Source of the DNA: JBDKVA01 sp039679375
GTDB lineage: Bacteria; Bacillota; Clostridia; Acetivibrionales; DTU013
Direction: 5' to 3'
Length of the DNA stretch: 13,821 bases
Assembly: GCA_039679375.1 (NCBI GenBank)
Contig: JBDKVA010000011.1
Coordinates: 1-13,821, forward strand
In this document: one piece after another, positions 6,847 through 13,768 of the stretch
Numbering within the stretch: the stretch's first letter is position 1
Layout: each line of letters starts with the position of its first letter
Program-made: the position numbers and the translations under genes
Notes under the pieces: model-generated
Database searches by the model: none
Told to the model about the DNA's origin: nothing
The model's input: only the letters and a program-made list of their open reading frames with translations

Positions 6847-8217
6847 ATGGATAAAAGCGAAAAACAGTTTCAAAGAATGACGTCAGCACCTATACCTGTA
6901 TTAATTACTTCACTTGCAGTACCAACAGTTATAAGTATGCTTGTAACCGCTGTTTATAATACGGCGGATACATATTTTGTATCAAAGCTCGGCAAAAGCG
7001 CATCAGGTGCTGTTGGTGTGGTGTTTTCCCTGATGGCGGTTATACAGGCTGTCGGATTTACGCTTGGAATGGGTTCCGGAAGCTGGATATCCAGATTGCT
7101 GGGACAGAAAAAATATAATGAAGCAATTGAGATATCAGCAAGTGCATTTTATTCATCAATAGTATTTGGAATTTTGCTTGCCATAGGCGGATCTGTTTTT
7201 ATTGATCCTATTATGAAGCTGCTTGGTGCTACGGAAAGCATTTTACCGTATGCGAGAGCTTATGGACGCTATATTTTATTTGCGGCGCCGGTAATGGCTG
7301 CGTCCTTTGTGCTTAACAACCTTCTCCGTGCGGAAGGCAAGGCGAGATTTTCAATGATCGGTATAGCATCAGGCGGGGTACTTAATATATTTTTAGACCC
7401 TTTGTTTATTTACACCTTTGAGCTTGGGACCGCGGGAGCGGCAATCGCAACTGCAATAAGCCAGTGTATAAGCTTTCTGATTCTTCTTTATCCCTTCCTG
7501 AACGGAAAGACAGTTACAAAGCTTAACATAAAATATATTTCAAAAAAGGCCGGAATATATATATATATTATAAAATATGGACTGCCGTCATTGTGCCGTC
7601 AGGGACTTGCAAGTATTGCAACGATCGCATTGAACGTCAACGCCAGTGTGTATGGGGATGCTGCCATTGCTGCCATGGCCATCGTAAGCAAAATATTTAT
7701 GCTTGTATTCTCTGCCATCATAGGCTTTGGCCAGGGTTATCAACCCGTAGTGGGATATAATTTCGGAGCAGGCAGGTATAAGAGGGTAAGGGAGGCGTTT
7801 TTCTTCACCTTGAAGGTTGGAATGTCTATTATGTTCATCTTTTCCATTATCGGTTATATAAACGCCCCTTCTCTGATAATGGCTTTTATTAAGGATGATG
7901 CGCAGGTAATTGACATCGGAACAAAGGCCCTCAGGGCCCAATGTATTGTAATGCCTCTGGTGCCGTTCGGAGTTGTCTGCAATATGACCTTCCAGTCCAT
8001 AGGAAAGGCTTGGACCGCAACCTTTCTATCAGTTGCCAGGCAAGGCATATTCTTTCTTCCGCTGATACTCGTACTTCCGATGTTTATGGGACTTACAGGA
8101 GTGCAGGCCACACAGCCGCTGGCAGACGTATTGACATTCCTGTGCGGTATTCCGTTCGCGGTTCATTTTTTCAGGACACTTGATACTGCCGCAGCAATGC
8201 ATGAACGACAGGAGTAG
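6847..8217 (+). CDS. MATE family multidrug efflux transporter
   Basis: Integral membrane exporter of 456 residues, the usual MATE length, with about 12 hydrophobic segments in two pseudo-symmetric halves. The N-terminus (PIPVLITSLAVPTVISMLVTA, then YNTADTYFVSKLG) is the classic MATE opening helix. GSGSWISRLLGQKK and, in the second half, GFGQGYQPVVGYNFGAGRYKRV are the matching family motifs. MATE pumps use sodium or proton gradients to expel cationic drugs and dyes; the ion used here cannot be told. The ATG at 6847 has AGGA six bases upstream; a better GGAGG at 6827-6831 is 15 bases away. The gene is divergent from the AraC/GyrI-type regulator at 5061-6446. An AT-repeat stretch at 7556-7570 is within frame. 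Confidence 0.93.
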   Translation: MDKSEKQFQRMTSAPIPVLITSLAVPTVISMLVTAVYNTADTYFVSKLGKSASGAVGVVFSLMAVIQAVGFTLGMGSGSWISRLLGQKKYNEAIEISASAFYSSIVFGILLAIGGSVFIDPIMKLLGATESILPYARAYGRYILFAAPVMAASFVLNNLLRAEGKARFSMIGIASGGVLNIFLDPLFIYTFELGTAGAAIATAISQCISFLILLYPFLNGKTVTKLNIKYISKKAGIYIYIIKYGLPSLCRQGLASIATIALNVNASVYGDAAIAAMAIVSKIFMLVFSAIIGFGQGYQPVVGYNFGAGRYKRVREAFFFTLKVGMSIMFIFSIIGYINAPSLIMAFIKDDAQVIDIGTKALRAQCIVMPLVPFGVVCNMTFQSIGKAWTATFLSVARQGIFFLPLILVLPMFMGLTGVQATQPLADVLTFLCGIPFAVHFFRTLDTAAAMHERQE

Positions 8218-8276
8218 TATGGTATAACCTGATTTTTAATATTACATACCCTTTACAATATTGTTAAATTTCAGTT

Positions 8277-8304
8277 CCACAAAAAACAGACATTCATTTT
8301 GTGG
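8277..8304. repeat. 8-bp inverted repeat downstream of MATE gene
   Basis: CCACAAAA (8277-8284) and TTTTGTGG (8297-8304) are separated by 12 bases, 60 bases after the MATE stop. There is no T-run directly after it, so its status as a terminator is doubtful. It lies in the 222-base gap before the amidase gene, where I see no clear promoter. Confidence 0.3.
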
Positions 8305-8439
8305 TACTATTATACTAAACGCTTAAAGAGATTGCCGAATTACGATGCAATGGCAATATTACCGCACTGGGCTCGCTGTGAAGAACCTGCCTGGAATCAC
8401 TATTTTAAGCCCTACATAAGATATAACCGGAGCATACAC

Positions 8440-10230
8440 ATGAAGAATATAATTGCCGGCAGAAATTTAAGAAACAGCAATATACGATACAGACATAATA
8501 TAAACAGTATATGCAGCATACATGGCGTAAACAGCACACCCTTAAAAAATAAGCTGATTACCGGAATTGTTCTTTCAGGAATATTGCTAATCTTATTTGG
8601 CAGTGGTTTTTCGATGGCAGCTGCCATATCTTTTACTGACATACAGGACCATTGGGCTCAAGCTGATATAAGCAGGGCAGTCGATGCCGGGTATATCAAG
8701 GGATACACGGATTCTACATTTAGACCGGATAATACGGTAAGCAGGGCGGAGTATATTACAATGCTTAATGCTGCGTTTGCCGTACCAATGGACGGCACAG
8801 ACTCCGGTTTTAAAGATGTAAAAAGCGTTGACTGGTTTGCAAGGGATGTCTGGTCAGCTGCTAAAGCTGGTTATACAGATATTTTTACCGGCGATATGTT
8901 TAGCCCAAACCAACCGCTGACAAGGCAGGAAGCAGCAGTTCTAACAGCAGACCTTGCCGAAATTGTTTCAGAAGATAATGTGCCATTTAAGGATGAAGAC
9001 CAGATAGCCGATTGGGCGCTGCCGCAGTTAAATGCCCTGGCCTCGGTGGGAATATTGAACGGACATCCTGACGGATATTTCAGGCCATCCGGGAATATTA
9101 CCAGAGCCCAGGCAACAGCAATCATCAACCGCACAAAAATATATGAAGGCAGCGTACAGCTGCAAGCCTCCTTGACGGTAACCGGAAGTGTTGTGAATAT
9201 ACGCTCTGGTCCTGACACTGCATACAGCGTAGTAACCAAGGTGAGCAGAGGGAATATCCTAACCGCTTGCCTTCATTCATCAAATAACTGGTATAAAGTT
9301 ATGGCAGACGGCTTAAATGGCTGGATTACTGGTGACTATGTAAAGGCTGACGAAAGTGACGGCAGGGGAGAACATACCGACAGGGGAGGAAATTCCGGAA
9401 GAACAGATGGTGCAGGCAACGTAAACAAGGGTGAAAATACAGGTAATACAGATAATACAGGTAATATGAATAATACTGATGATACGGAAAGTGCAGAAAG
9501 TACAGCAGGTAACGGAAACGAGCCTGATCCGGGCAGTTCAAATGAAAGTGCAGGCGGCGCCGGAAGTACCGGAAGTACCGGCAGTACCGGGAGTATCGGC
9601 GGTTCAGCTGGTACAGGTAATTCAGAAAATACCGATAACAGCACAGACAACGCAAATAGCACAGAAAAAAACAAGCTTATTGTCGTCGATGCAGGTCATG
9701 GCGGAAAAGATGACGGGGCCACCGGTCTCAACGGGACAAAAGAAAAAGATATAAATCTTGCTATTGCCCTAAAACTTTCAGAGTACCTGGGAAATACAGG
9801 TTATAATGTTTTGATGACGCGCTCGGACGATGCGTTCATATCGCTTAAGGAGCGGTCATTGTTATCTGATGCTGCTAATGCTGATGTTTTTGTCAGTATT
9901 CACTGTGATGTAAGCCAGTATCATAATGCGGGCGGTACATGTGTATTTACCGAGCCTGCTTCGGGAAATCCCGTATATGAACAGCAGGAAGACAGCAAGC
10001 GTCTGGCTGGATTGGTATTAAATGAGCTTGCGAATATATTGTGCATTAAAAACAGAGGCATCAGAGAGCAGGATTTATCTGTGTGCCGTGAAACGAATAC
10101 CCCTGCTATACTTATAGAGACAGCTTTCATCGATAATGAAAATGAGGAAAAGCTGCTTAATGACCCATCATTCCGTGAAAAAGCCGCTATTGCGATAAAG
10201 CTTGGAATAGACAGTTATTTTACTGATTGA
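8440..10230 (+). CDS. SLH-anchored N-acetylmuramoyl-L-alanine amidase with SH3b domain
   Basis: Exported cell-wall hydrolase of 596 residues, cutting the amide bond between MurNAc and the stem peptide. Order: an unusually long basic n-region, then a hydrophobic signal segment (about 38-58) ending MAAA, giving likely cleavage near residue 62. Three SLH domains follow (about 65-115, 121-175, 183-232; motifs FTDIQDHWA, TFRPDNTVSRAEY, YFRPSGNITRAQA), which bind pyruvylated wall polymer. Then come an SH3b domain (about 243-305, VVNIRSGP...WYKV...GWITGDYV) and a Gly/Asn/Ser/Thr-rich linker (306-410). The amidase_3 catalytic domain (412-596) has Zn ligands H420 (DAGHGG), E435 (KEKD) and H488 (SIHCD), and catalytic E560 (ETAFI). 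The start is the ATG at 8440 with GGAG seven bases upstream; the frame stays open to a TTG at 8299, but that adds 47 residues unlike any signal peptide. It probably acts in wall remodelling or daughter-cell separation. Confidence 0.92.
   Translation: MKNIIAGRNLRNSNIRYRHNINSICSIHGVNSTPLKNKLITGIVLSGILLILFGSGFSMAAAISFTDIQDHWAQADISRAVDAGYIKGYTDSTFRPDNTVSRAEYITMLNAAFAVPMDGTDSGFKDVKSVDWFARDVWSAAKAGYTDIFTGDMFSPNQPLTRQEAAVLTADLAEIVSEDNVPFKDEDQIADWALPQLNALASVGILNGHPDGYFRPSGNITRAQATAIINRTKIYEGSVQLQASLTVTGSVVNIRSGPDTAYSVVTKVSRGNILTACLHSSNNWYKVMADGLNGWITGDYVKADESDGRGEHTDRGGNSGRTDGAGNVNKGENTGNTDNTGNMNNTDDTESAESTAGNGNEPDPGSSNESAGGAGSTGSTGSTGSIGGSAGTGNSENTDNSTDNANSTEKNKLIVVDAGHGGKDDGATGLNGTKEKDINLAIALKLSEYLGNTGYNVLMTRSDDAFISLKERSLLSDAANADVFVSIHCDVSQYHNAGGTCVFTEPASGNPVYEQQEDSKRLAGLVLNELANILCIKNRGIREQDLSVCRETNTPAILIETAFIDNENEEKLLNDPSFREKAAIAIKLGIDSYFTD
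9562..9597 (+). repeat. In-frame 9-bp tandem repeat in amidase linker
   Basis: Four units of nine bases (GGAAGTACC, twice exact, then two variants) encode the GST-GST-GST-GSI run in the linker between SH3b and amidase domains. It is likely to vary in copy number by slippage without breaking the frame. Confidence 0.85.
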
Positions 10231-10312
10231 ATATACATATATTATTGTTTTAAAATAGGCAATTAAGTCGATTTAAATAAATTTCTTCCAATATACACAA
10301 ATAAAATTGGAT

Positions 10313-10345
10313 GGAACCCGATACCACATGATTTTGACTAACTGT
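10313..10345 (+). repeat. Dispersed short repeat, copy B
   Basis: GGAACCC followed by the 26-base core at 10320-10345 matches copy A at 3996-4021 (22 of 26). The core ends exactly where the duplicated araC segment begins, sharing one T. The sequence therefore marks a junction, not a coding remnant. Confidence 0.6.
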
Positions 10346-10367
10346 GAACGCGTTCGTAGTAATTCAT
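10338..10367 (-). pseudogene. Truncated araC-like gene start
   Basis: Reading leftwards from the ATG at 10367, the first seven codons (MNYYERV) equal those of the intact AraC regulator. The sequence then crosses into the dispersed repeat and ends as HS-stop. Ribosome-binding site and promoter-like bases remain upstream. This is the surviving tip of a second araC-type gene, or a copied fragment; it cannot make a working regulator. Confidence 0.75.
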
Positions 10368-10440
10368 CTATACCTTCCTTCACGACAAGAATACTTTACC
10401 GTAATTCGGCACATATTTACCTGACTTTTTTATCAAAGTT
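10345..10440. repeat. Duplicated araC 5'-end/promoter segment, copy B (decayed)
   Basis: About 90% identical to 6424-6520 over 96 bases. Mismatches cluster between the start codon and the ribosome-binding site. The promoter spacer is one T shorter and the -10 reads TATGTG in place of TATGTA. Both copies have the same orientation. Confidence 0.9.
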
Positions 10441-10481
10441 TAATTTCAATATTCAACTGCAGGAAAACTTGCAAATTATAC

Positions 10482-10511
10482 TTGACGGCGGCAAGCCTGG
10501 TATGTAATAAT
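10482..10511 (+). promoter_or_regulatory. Candidate promoter of structured RNA
   Basis: TTGACG (10482-10487), an 18-base spacer and AATAAT (10506-10511) preceded by an extended -10 TG (10503-10504). Transcription would begin near 10518, upstream of the hairpins and the terminator. Confidence 0.5.
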
Positions 10512-10517
10512 ATACCA

Positions 10518-10842
10518 AAAGATTGCGGCGATACTATATGAATGAAGAGGAATATAAAATATATACAAGTATTCAATATTGCTGCATAGCATAATAGAAT
10601 AAGGTCGATTATGCCGCCAGATGCGGATAATCGTAAGTGAGTGTGCATAAGAGCCGAAGGCTTGAGCTGCATAGGGGCGAACAGGTTGCAGGCTGAAAAT
10701 CCTGTCTTGGCGTATATTGCTTAGCAATATATATGCCCTACACGTGGAATGTTACCCCGCGGAGTCACCAGTGATGAATTATTCCGGTAAGCAGAGTTGC
10801 TTTAGGGAATATTTCAATAGAGGTGGTTTTGCGGGGTTTTTG
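10518..10842 (+). ncRNA. Unassigned structured RNA or attenuator leader (candidate)
   Basis: A possible transcript of about 325 bases runs from the candidate promoter to the intrinsic terminator. Visible helices are CGATTAT/ATAATCG with inner CCGC/GCGG (10606-10633), TGCA...AGCC-GAA-GGCT...TGCA (10644-10671), and a junction closed by TAGGG/CCCTA (10672-10740). The junction holds ACAGG/CCTGT and TATATTGC-TTA-GCAATATA (10713-10731). A long terminator hairpin closes the transcript. No open frame with a ribosome-binding site lies inside. I tested it by eye against T-box, cobalamin, lysine, FMN, SAM, glycine and c-di-GMP riboswitch motifs and saw no match. It could be a standalone RNA or a leader controlling the DinB-like gene about 100 bases downstream. 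Confidence 0.45.
10755..10841 (+). terminator. Strong intrinsic terminator
   Basis: CCCCGCGGAGTCACC (10755-10769) pairs along all 15 positions (four of them G-U) with GGTGGTTTTGCGGGG (10822-10836), followed at once by TTTTTG. The inner part also folds (GAATTATTCC with GGAATATTTC; AAGCA-GAGT-TGCTT). An 82-base near-continuous hairpin is unusually large for a plain terminator. Confidence 0.75.
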
Positions 10843-10939
10843 TATTTAAAAGCGTGAGCATTTACTGTATATAGGGAGAAAGGTGGGTTGAATAGGGTTT
10901 TACCTGTCAGAGAGAAATACTTGAAAAGGAGATTGAAAA

Positions 10940-11422
10940 ATGCTCGATACTAAAAGGTTTAAAGAAATAGTTGGCTCTTTCCACGAGTATCTGCTTAAAA
11001 CTGATGATGAAATAACAAATATAAAATTAGCAGAGGATAAATGGTCCCTTAGAGAAATTATCGGACACCTGATTGATTCTGCATCAAACAATCATCAAAG
11101 GTTTGTCAGGCTGCAATTCGGGGATTTGGTGGATTTTCCGGCATATGACGGAGAAGAATGGATTAGAATTCAAAAATATAATTGTATGGATTGGGATATC
11201 CTTGTTACATTGTGGTATAGCTATAATCTTTTAATCCTTCATGATATTGAAAATGTTGAAAAGACAACGCTTGAAAATGCATGGGTTATGAACAAAGCTG
11301 CCATACGCTTGGAACCATTAATTAGTGAATATTACAAGCATTTGGAACTGCATACTGGACATTTCAATAATAGACAGAAGGAAATTACCAGAAGATTACA
11401 TGAATGGGAACACCCTATATAA
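10940..11422 (+). CDS. DinB-superfamily protein (DinB_2-like)
   Basis: Cytosolic protein of 160 residues, the usual size for the DinB/YfiT four-helix-bundle superfamily. The characteristic pieces are KWSLREIIGHLIDSA (34-48) with H43, and a C-terminal helix HLELHTGHFNNR (134-145) with H134, H138 and H141. H43 and two of the latter are the likely divalent metal site. Superfamily members include thiol-dependent transferases such as bacillithiol S-transferases and many of unknown function, so no reaction is assigned. The start is set by AAGGAG (10926-10931), eight bases before the ATG. It follows the structured terminator region and precedes the synthetase-like gene by about 215 bases; the two may or may not be co-transcribed. 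Confidence 0.85.
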   Translation: MLDTKRFKEIVGSFHEYLLKTDDEITNIKLAEDKWSLREIIGHLIDSASNNHQRFVRLQFGDLVDFPAYDGEEWIRIQKYNCMDWDILVTLWYSYNLLILHDIENVEKTTLENAWVMNKAAIRLEPLISEYYKHLELHTGHFNNRQKEITRRLHEWEHPI

Positions 11423-11540
11423 GGATCAATTTTGTTTGCCGATAACAGTAAAATGTATGCAGAAAGGCTAGATTTTTTGATTTTATTATTTTTATATGAG
11501 TGTTGGCAATAATTATAAAGAAAACATGAAAAATTTGAAA

Positions 11541-11637
11541 GGGTGATCATTTTGGGACAGAAATAGTTGATAACAAACTCGAAAGTATTAAAAAGGATAG
11601 ACCGGAATTTCCCAAGCGCGCTGTTGTCACGGCGGGG
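11541..11637 (+). other. Displaced 5' end of the synthetase gene (apparent frameshift)
   Basis: The frame of the downstream gene stays open back to 11539 and encodes IVDNKLESIKKDRPEFPKR followed by AVVTAG, the first strand expected before the HIGH motif. It has no ATG, GTG or TTG before 11638. A strong ribosome-binding site (GGGTGATC, 11541-11548) instead serves a TTG at 11552 that reads LGQK and hits TAG after four codons. One extra A in the AAA run at 11561-11563 would join the TTG start to the open frame. Confidence 0.6.
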
Positions 11638-13578
11638 ATGCCTTATGGCAATAAGGAACTTCATCTAGGCCACATAGGCGGTGTTTTTGTTCATGCGGAT
11701 ACATTCGCACGATTTTTACGTGACCGTATAGGAAAAGAAAACGTCATCTTTATATCCGGGACAGACTGCTATGGTTCACCAATATTGGAGAATTACCGCC
11801 AACTGGTCAGAAACGGTTCATTCAAGGGTACTATTGATGAATTCGTTCAATATAACCATGCACAACAGAAGCAAGTTTTACAGGAATACAAAATTGCCAT
11901 AGACCTTTTTGCTGCTTCAGGCATCGGGCGGGCTGCAGAAATTCATCGTGAAGTTTCAGCTGATTTCATTAAAAAATTATATTCCAATGGTCATCTTGTA
12001 AAAATGACTACTTCTCAGTTCTATGATGCCGAACTTGGCGTTTTTCTTAATGGCCGGCAGGTTGTTGGACAGTGCCCGATTGCAGGTTGCTCCTCGGAAA
12101 GAGGCTATGCTGATGAATGCTCATTAGGGCACCAGTATTCGCCGGTAGAATTGATTAATCCGAAGAGTACTCTTTCTGGAAAGAAACCGGAAATGAGGAA
12201 TGTAACAAACTGGTATTTCAAGCTCGACAGTTTCCATAAGCTGTTGTCTGAATGGGTAGGAAAGCTGGAGAACAATCCTGACTCCAGGAGTTTTGTTGCA
12301 AAGAGTATACGGGAATTTTTAGAGCCGCCTGTCATTTATGTGAAGAGAGATCAAATTGGTTCGCTGGACGCAATTAAAGATAAGCTTCCGGATCATACTC
12401 TGGTTGATGAAGTGAATAAGCCTTCGATCCTTCTGGTCTTTAGCAGCCTTGATAAAAGAGAGAAGGCATGCTTATTGCATTCTGAAAACTGTATACGTTT
12501 CCGTACAGGCAAGACACTGGTGCCTTTTAGATTGACCGGAAACATAGAATGGGGGGTACCGGCGCCATCTCTTGAAGGATTGGAAGACCTGACCATTTGG
12601 GTCTGGCCTGAGTCTCTTTGGGCTCCCATATCGTTTACCATGACATGCCTGGAACTGCAAAATAAAGATAAAGATACATGGAAGGATTGGTGGTGTTCAA
12701 AAGATACAAAGGTATATCAATTCATCGGAGAGGATAACGTTTATTTTTATGGGCCTGCTGAAATGGCAATGTTCATGGGACAGCAAGGTAAGGCGCCTTC
12801 TGTTGATCCACCCGAAGGCGAGCTGCAGCTGCCTGAGCTGATTGTTAATAATCATATTCTCTTCCTGAATAAAAAGGCAAGCAGCAGTGGAAATATTAAA
12901 GCGCCTACGGCAAGGGAGCTGCTTGAGTACTATACTGCGGAGCAGTTAAGGGCGCATTTCCTTGGTCTGGGACTTGGAATCAGGAGCGTTGGTTTTCAAC
13001 CAAAACCGCTGAACCCTACAGCTTCAGAAAAGGATAGTGATCCTGTATTAAAGGAAGGAAATCTGCTTGCCAATGTATTTAACCGGGCGGTCAGGTCCTG
13101 TTTTTACACCGCACAAAAATACAGCGACGGGAAAATACCGGTCAGAGATATTAGTAAGGAGATATTAAACGATTCTTACAATACGATCCTTGAATACGAA
13201 AGACTAATGTACAAACACGAATTTCATCTGGTTATCAACTTGATGGATATTTACATTCGAAGCATAAATAAATACTGGTCTAAGAATATCAGGGAAGCGG
13301 AAGATAATGACGATAATGATTATCGCTTGCAGGTTCTTGCTGATACATTTCATATGGTTCGTACGGCAGCAGTCCTTATGCACCCTATCGCTCCAGAAGG
13401 GACCGGAATGATAGCTGAGTATCTGAATCTCGATGAAAACTTCTGGAACTGGGACAAGATTTTTGAACCCATATATTGTTTTATGGAAATTCCGCAGGAG
13501 CATAAGCTGAAATTGCTGGAGCCAAGGGTGGATTTCTTCAAAAAGCACCCAAGCCAGATTAAGCAAATTGAAGACTGA
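11638..13578 (+). CDS. Methionyl-tRNA synthetase-like protein, divergent
   Basis: Class I synthetase of the MetG type, 646 residues from this ATG and about 675 with the displaced N-terminus. It contains HLGH (9-12, the HIGH motif), SGTDCYGSP, a knuckle insert with C146, C151, C161 and H165 followed by LINPKSTLSG, NIEWGVPAP, and YQFIGEDNVYFYGP. A C-terminal helical anticodon-binding-like domain starts at NVFNRAV. Odd points: KMSKS is replaced by KKASS (412-416), losing the key second lysine; cysteine spacing is CxxxxC and CxxxH, not CxxC twice; and about 60 extra residues sit between FLEPPVIYVKRD and NIEWG. The ATG at 11638 is the only standard start in frame but removes the first Rossmann strand. 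A normal metG probably lies elsewhere; this may be a paralog with altered or regulatory activity, or a decaying gene. The family call is firm; activity is uncertain. Confidence 0.8.
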   Translation: MPYGNKELHLGHIGGVFVHADTFARFLRDRIGKENVIFISGTDCYGSPILENYRQLVRNGSFKGTIDEFVQYNHAQQKQVLQEYKIAIDLFAASGIGRAAEIHREVSADFIKKLYSNGHLVKMTTSQFYDAELGVFLNGRQVVGQCPIAGCSSERGYADECSLGHQYSPVELINPKSTLSGKKPEMRNVTNWYFKLDSFHKLLSEWVGKLENNPDSRSFVAKSIREFLEPPVIYVKRDQIGSLDAIKDKLPDHTLVDEVNKPSILLVFSSLDKREKACLLHSENCIRFRTGKTLVPFRLTGNIEWGVPAPSLEGLEDLTIWVWPESLWAPISFTMTCLELQNKDKDTWKDWWCSKDTKVYQFIGEDNVYFYGPAEMAMFMGQQGKAPSVDPPEGELQLPELIVNNHILFLNKKASSSGNIKAPTARELLEYYTAEQLRAHFLGLGLGIRSVGFQPKPLNPTASEKDSDPVLKEGNLLANVFNRAVRSCFYTAQKYSDGKIPVRDISKEILNDSYNTILEYERLMYKHEFHLVINLMDIYIRSINKYWSKNIREAEDNDDNDYRLQVLADTFHMVRTAAVLMHPIAPEGTGMIAEYLNLDENFWNWDKIFEPIYCFMEIPQEHKLKLLEPRVDFFKKHPSQIKQIED

Positions 13579-13596
13579 AGAAAGTAAAGCAAGCAG

Positions 13597-13768
13597 TTAT
13601 ACTAAGCACGGGCACAAATTTCCGCACAGGTCGCAAATTTGTCCCGTGCAAGTATAATGGATTTCAATGGCCGTGCCATATTCTCGCTGGAATAACCCTA
13701 TTTCGAGAAGGCACATGGCCATATACTGTAAACGGCCCTATGGAAATTTGTGACCGTTCACAGTATAA
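13597..13768. repeat. 172-bp palindromic element with 27-bp imperfect terminal inverted repeats
   Basis: The left end (13597-13623) reads TTATACT, nine bases, CACAAATTTCC. The reverse complement of the right end (13742-13768) reads TTATACT, nine bases, CACAAATTTCC, giving 23 of 27 identities. A third copy of the motif on the minus strand (13629-13657) folds with the left end, and a partial copy (13722-13735, TATACTGTAAACGG) folds with the right end. Between them is a hairpin built from GGCCGTGCC and TTCTCG (13669-13686) against CGAGAAGGCAC and GGCC (13704-13720). No T-run follows, so it is not a standard terminator. A small non-coding mobile element (MITE-like) or a processed RNA hairpin array are the main options. 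Confidence 0.65.

Larger units (their letters stand above)
10231..10939. other. Gene-free region with repeat remnants and structured RNA candidate
   Basis: This 709-base interval has no credible coding gene. From left to right it holds A/T-rich DNA, the dispersed repeat copy B (10313-10345), the araC 5'-end duplicate (10345-10440), a promoter-like pair (10482-10511), a run of strong hairpins (10606-10740), an intrinsic terminator (10755-10841) and the leader of the DinB-like gene with its ribosome-binding site. Confidence 0.6.

Noticed and set aside
8299..8439. TTG start extending the amidase by 47 residues
   Set aside because: There is no suitable ribosome-binding site, the TTG lies within an inverted repeat, and the extra residues do not resemble a signal peptide. 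The ATG at 8440 has GGAG at proper spacing.
9326..9674. Minus-strand open frames over the amidase linker (Pro/Leu- or Tyr-rich)
   Set aside because: They are mirror products of the low-complexity linker repeats, without start signals of their own.
10685..10706. tRNA-Phe-like anticodon arm (CAGG-CTGAAAA-TCCTG)
   Set aside because: One stem base is missing and there is no D-arm, T-arm or acceptor stem in the expected places. It is better explained as part of the ACAGG/CCTGT helix.
10433..10727. Two overlapping minus-strand open frames of about 80 residues
   Set aside because: They overlie the hairpin region, have no ribosome-binding site or recognisable domain, and overlap each other in different frames.
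10815..10841. T-box-like motif (AGAGGTGGTTTTGCGG) before the T-run
   Set aside because: The T-box consensus AGGGTGGNACCGCG is only partly matched. In T-boxes this motif precedes a separate terminator, whereas here it is itself the terminator's 3' side. No stem I or specifier loop pattern was found upstream.
10600..10842. Cobalamin riboswitch, suggested by GGCTGAAAATCC and CCCCGC
   Set aside because: The conserved B12 box (GCCAGGAGACC-type) and GCCACTG element are absent, and the fragments are too far apart.
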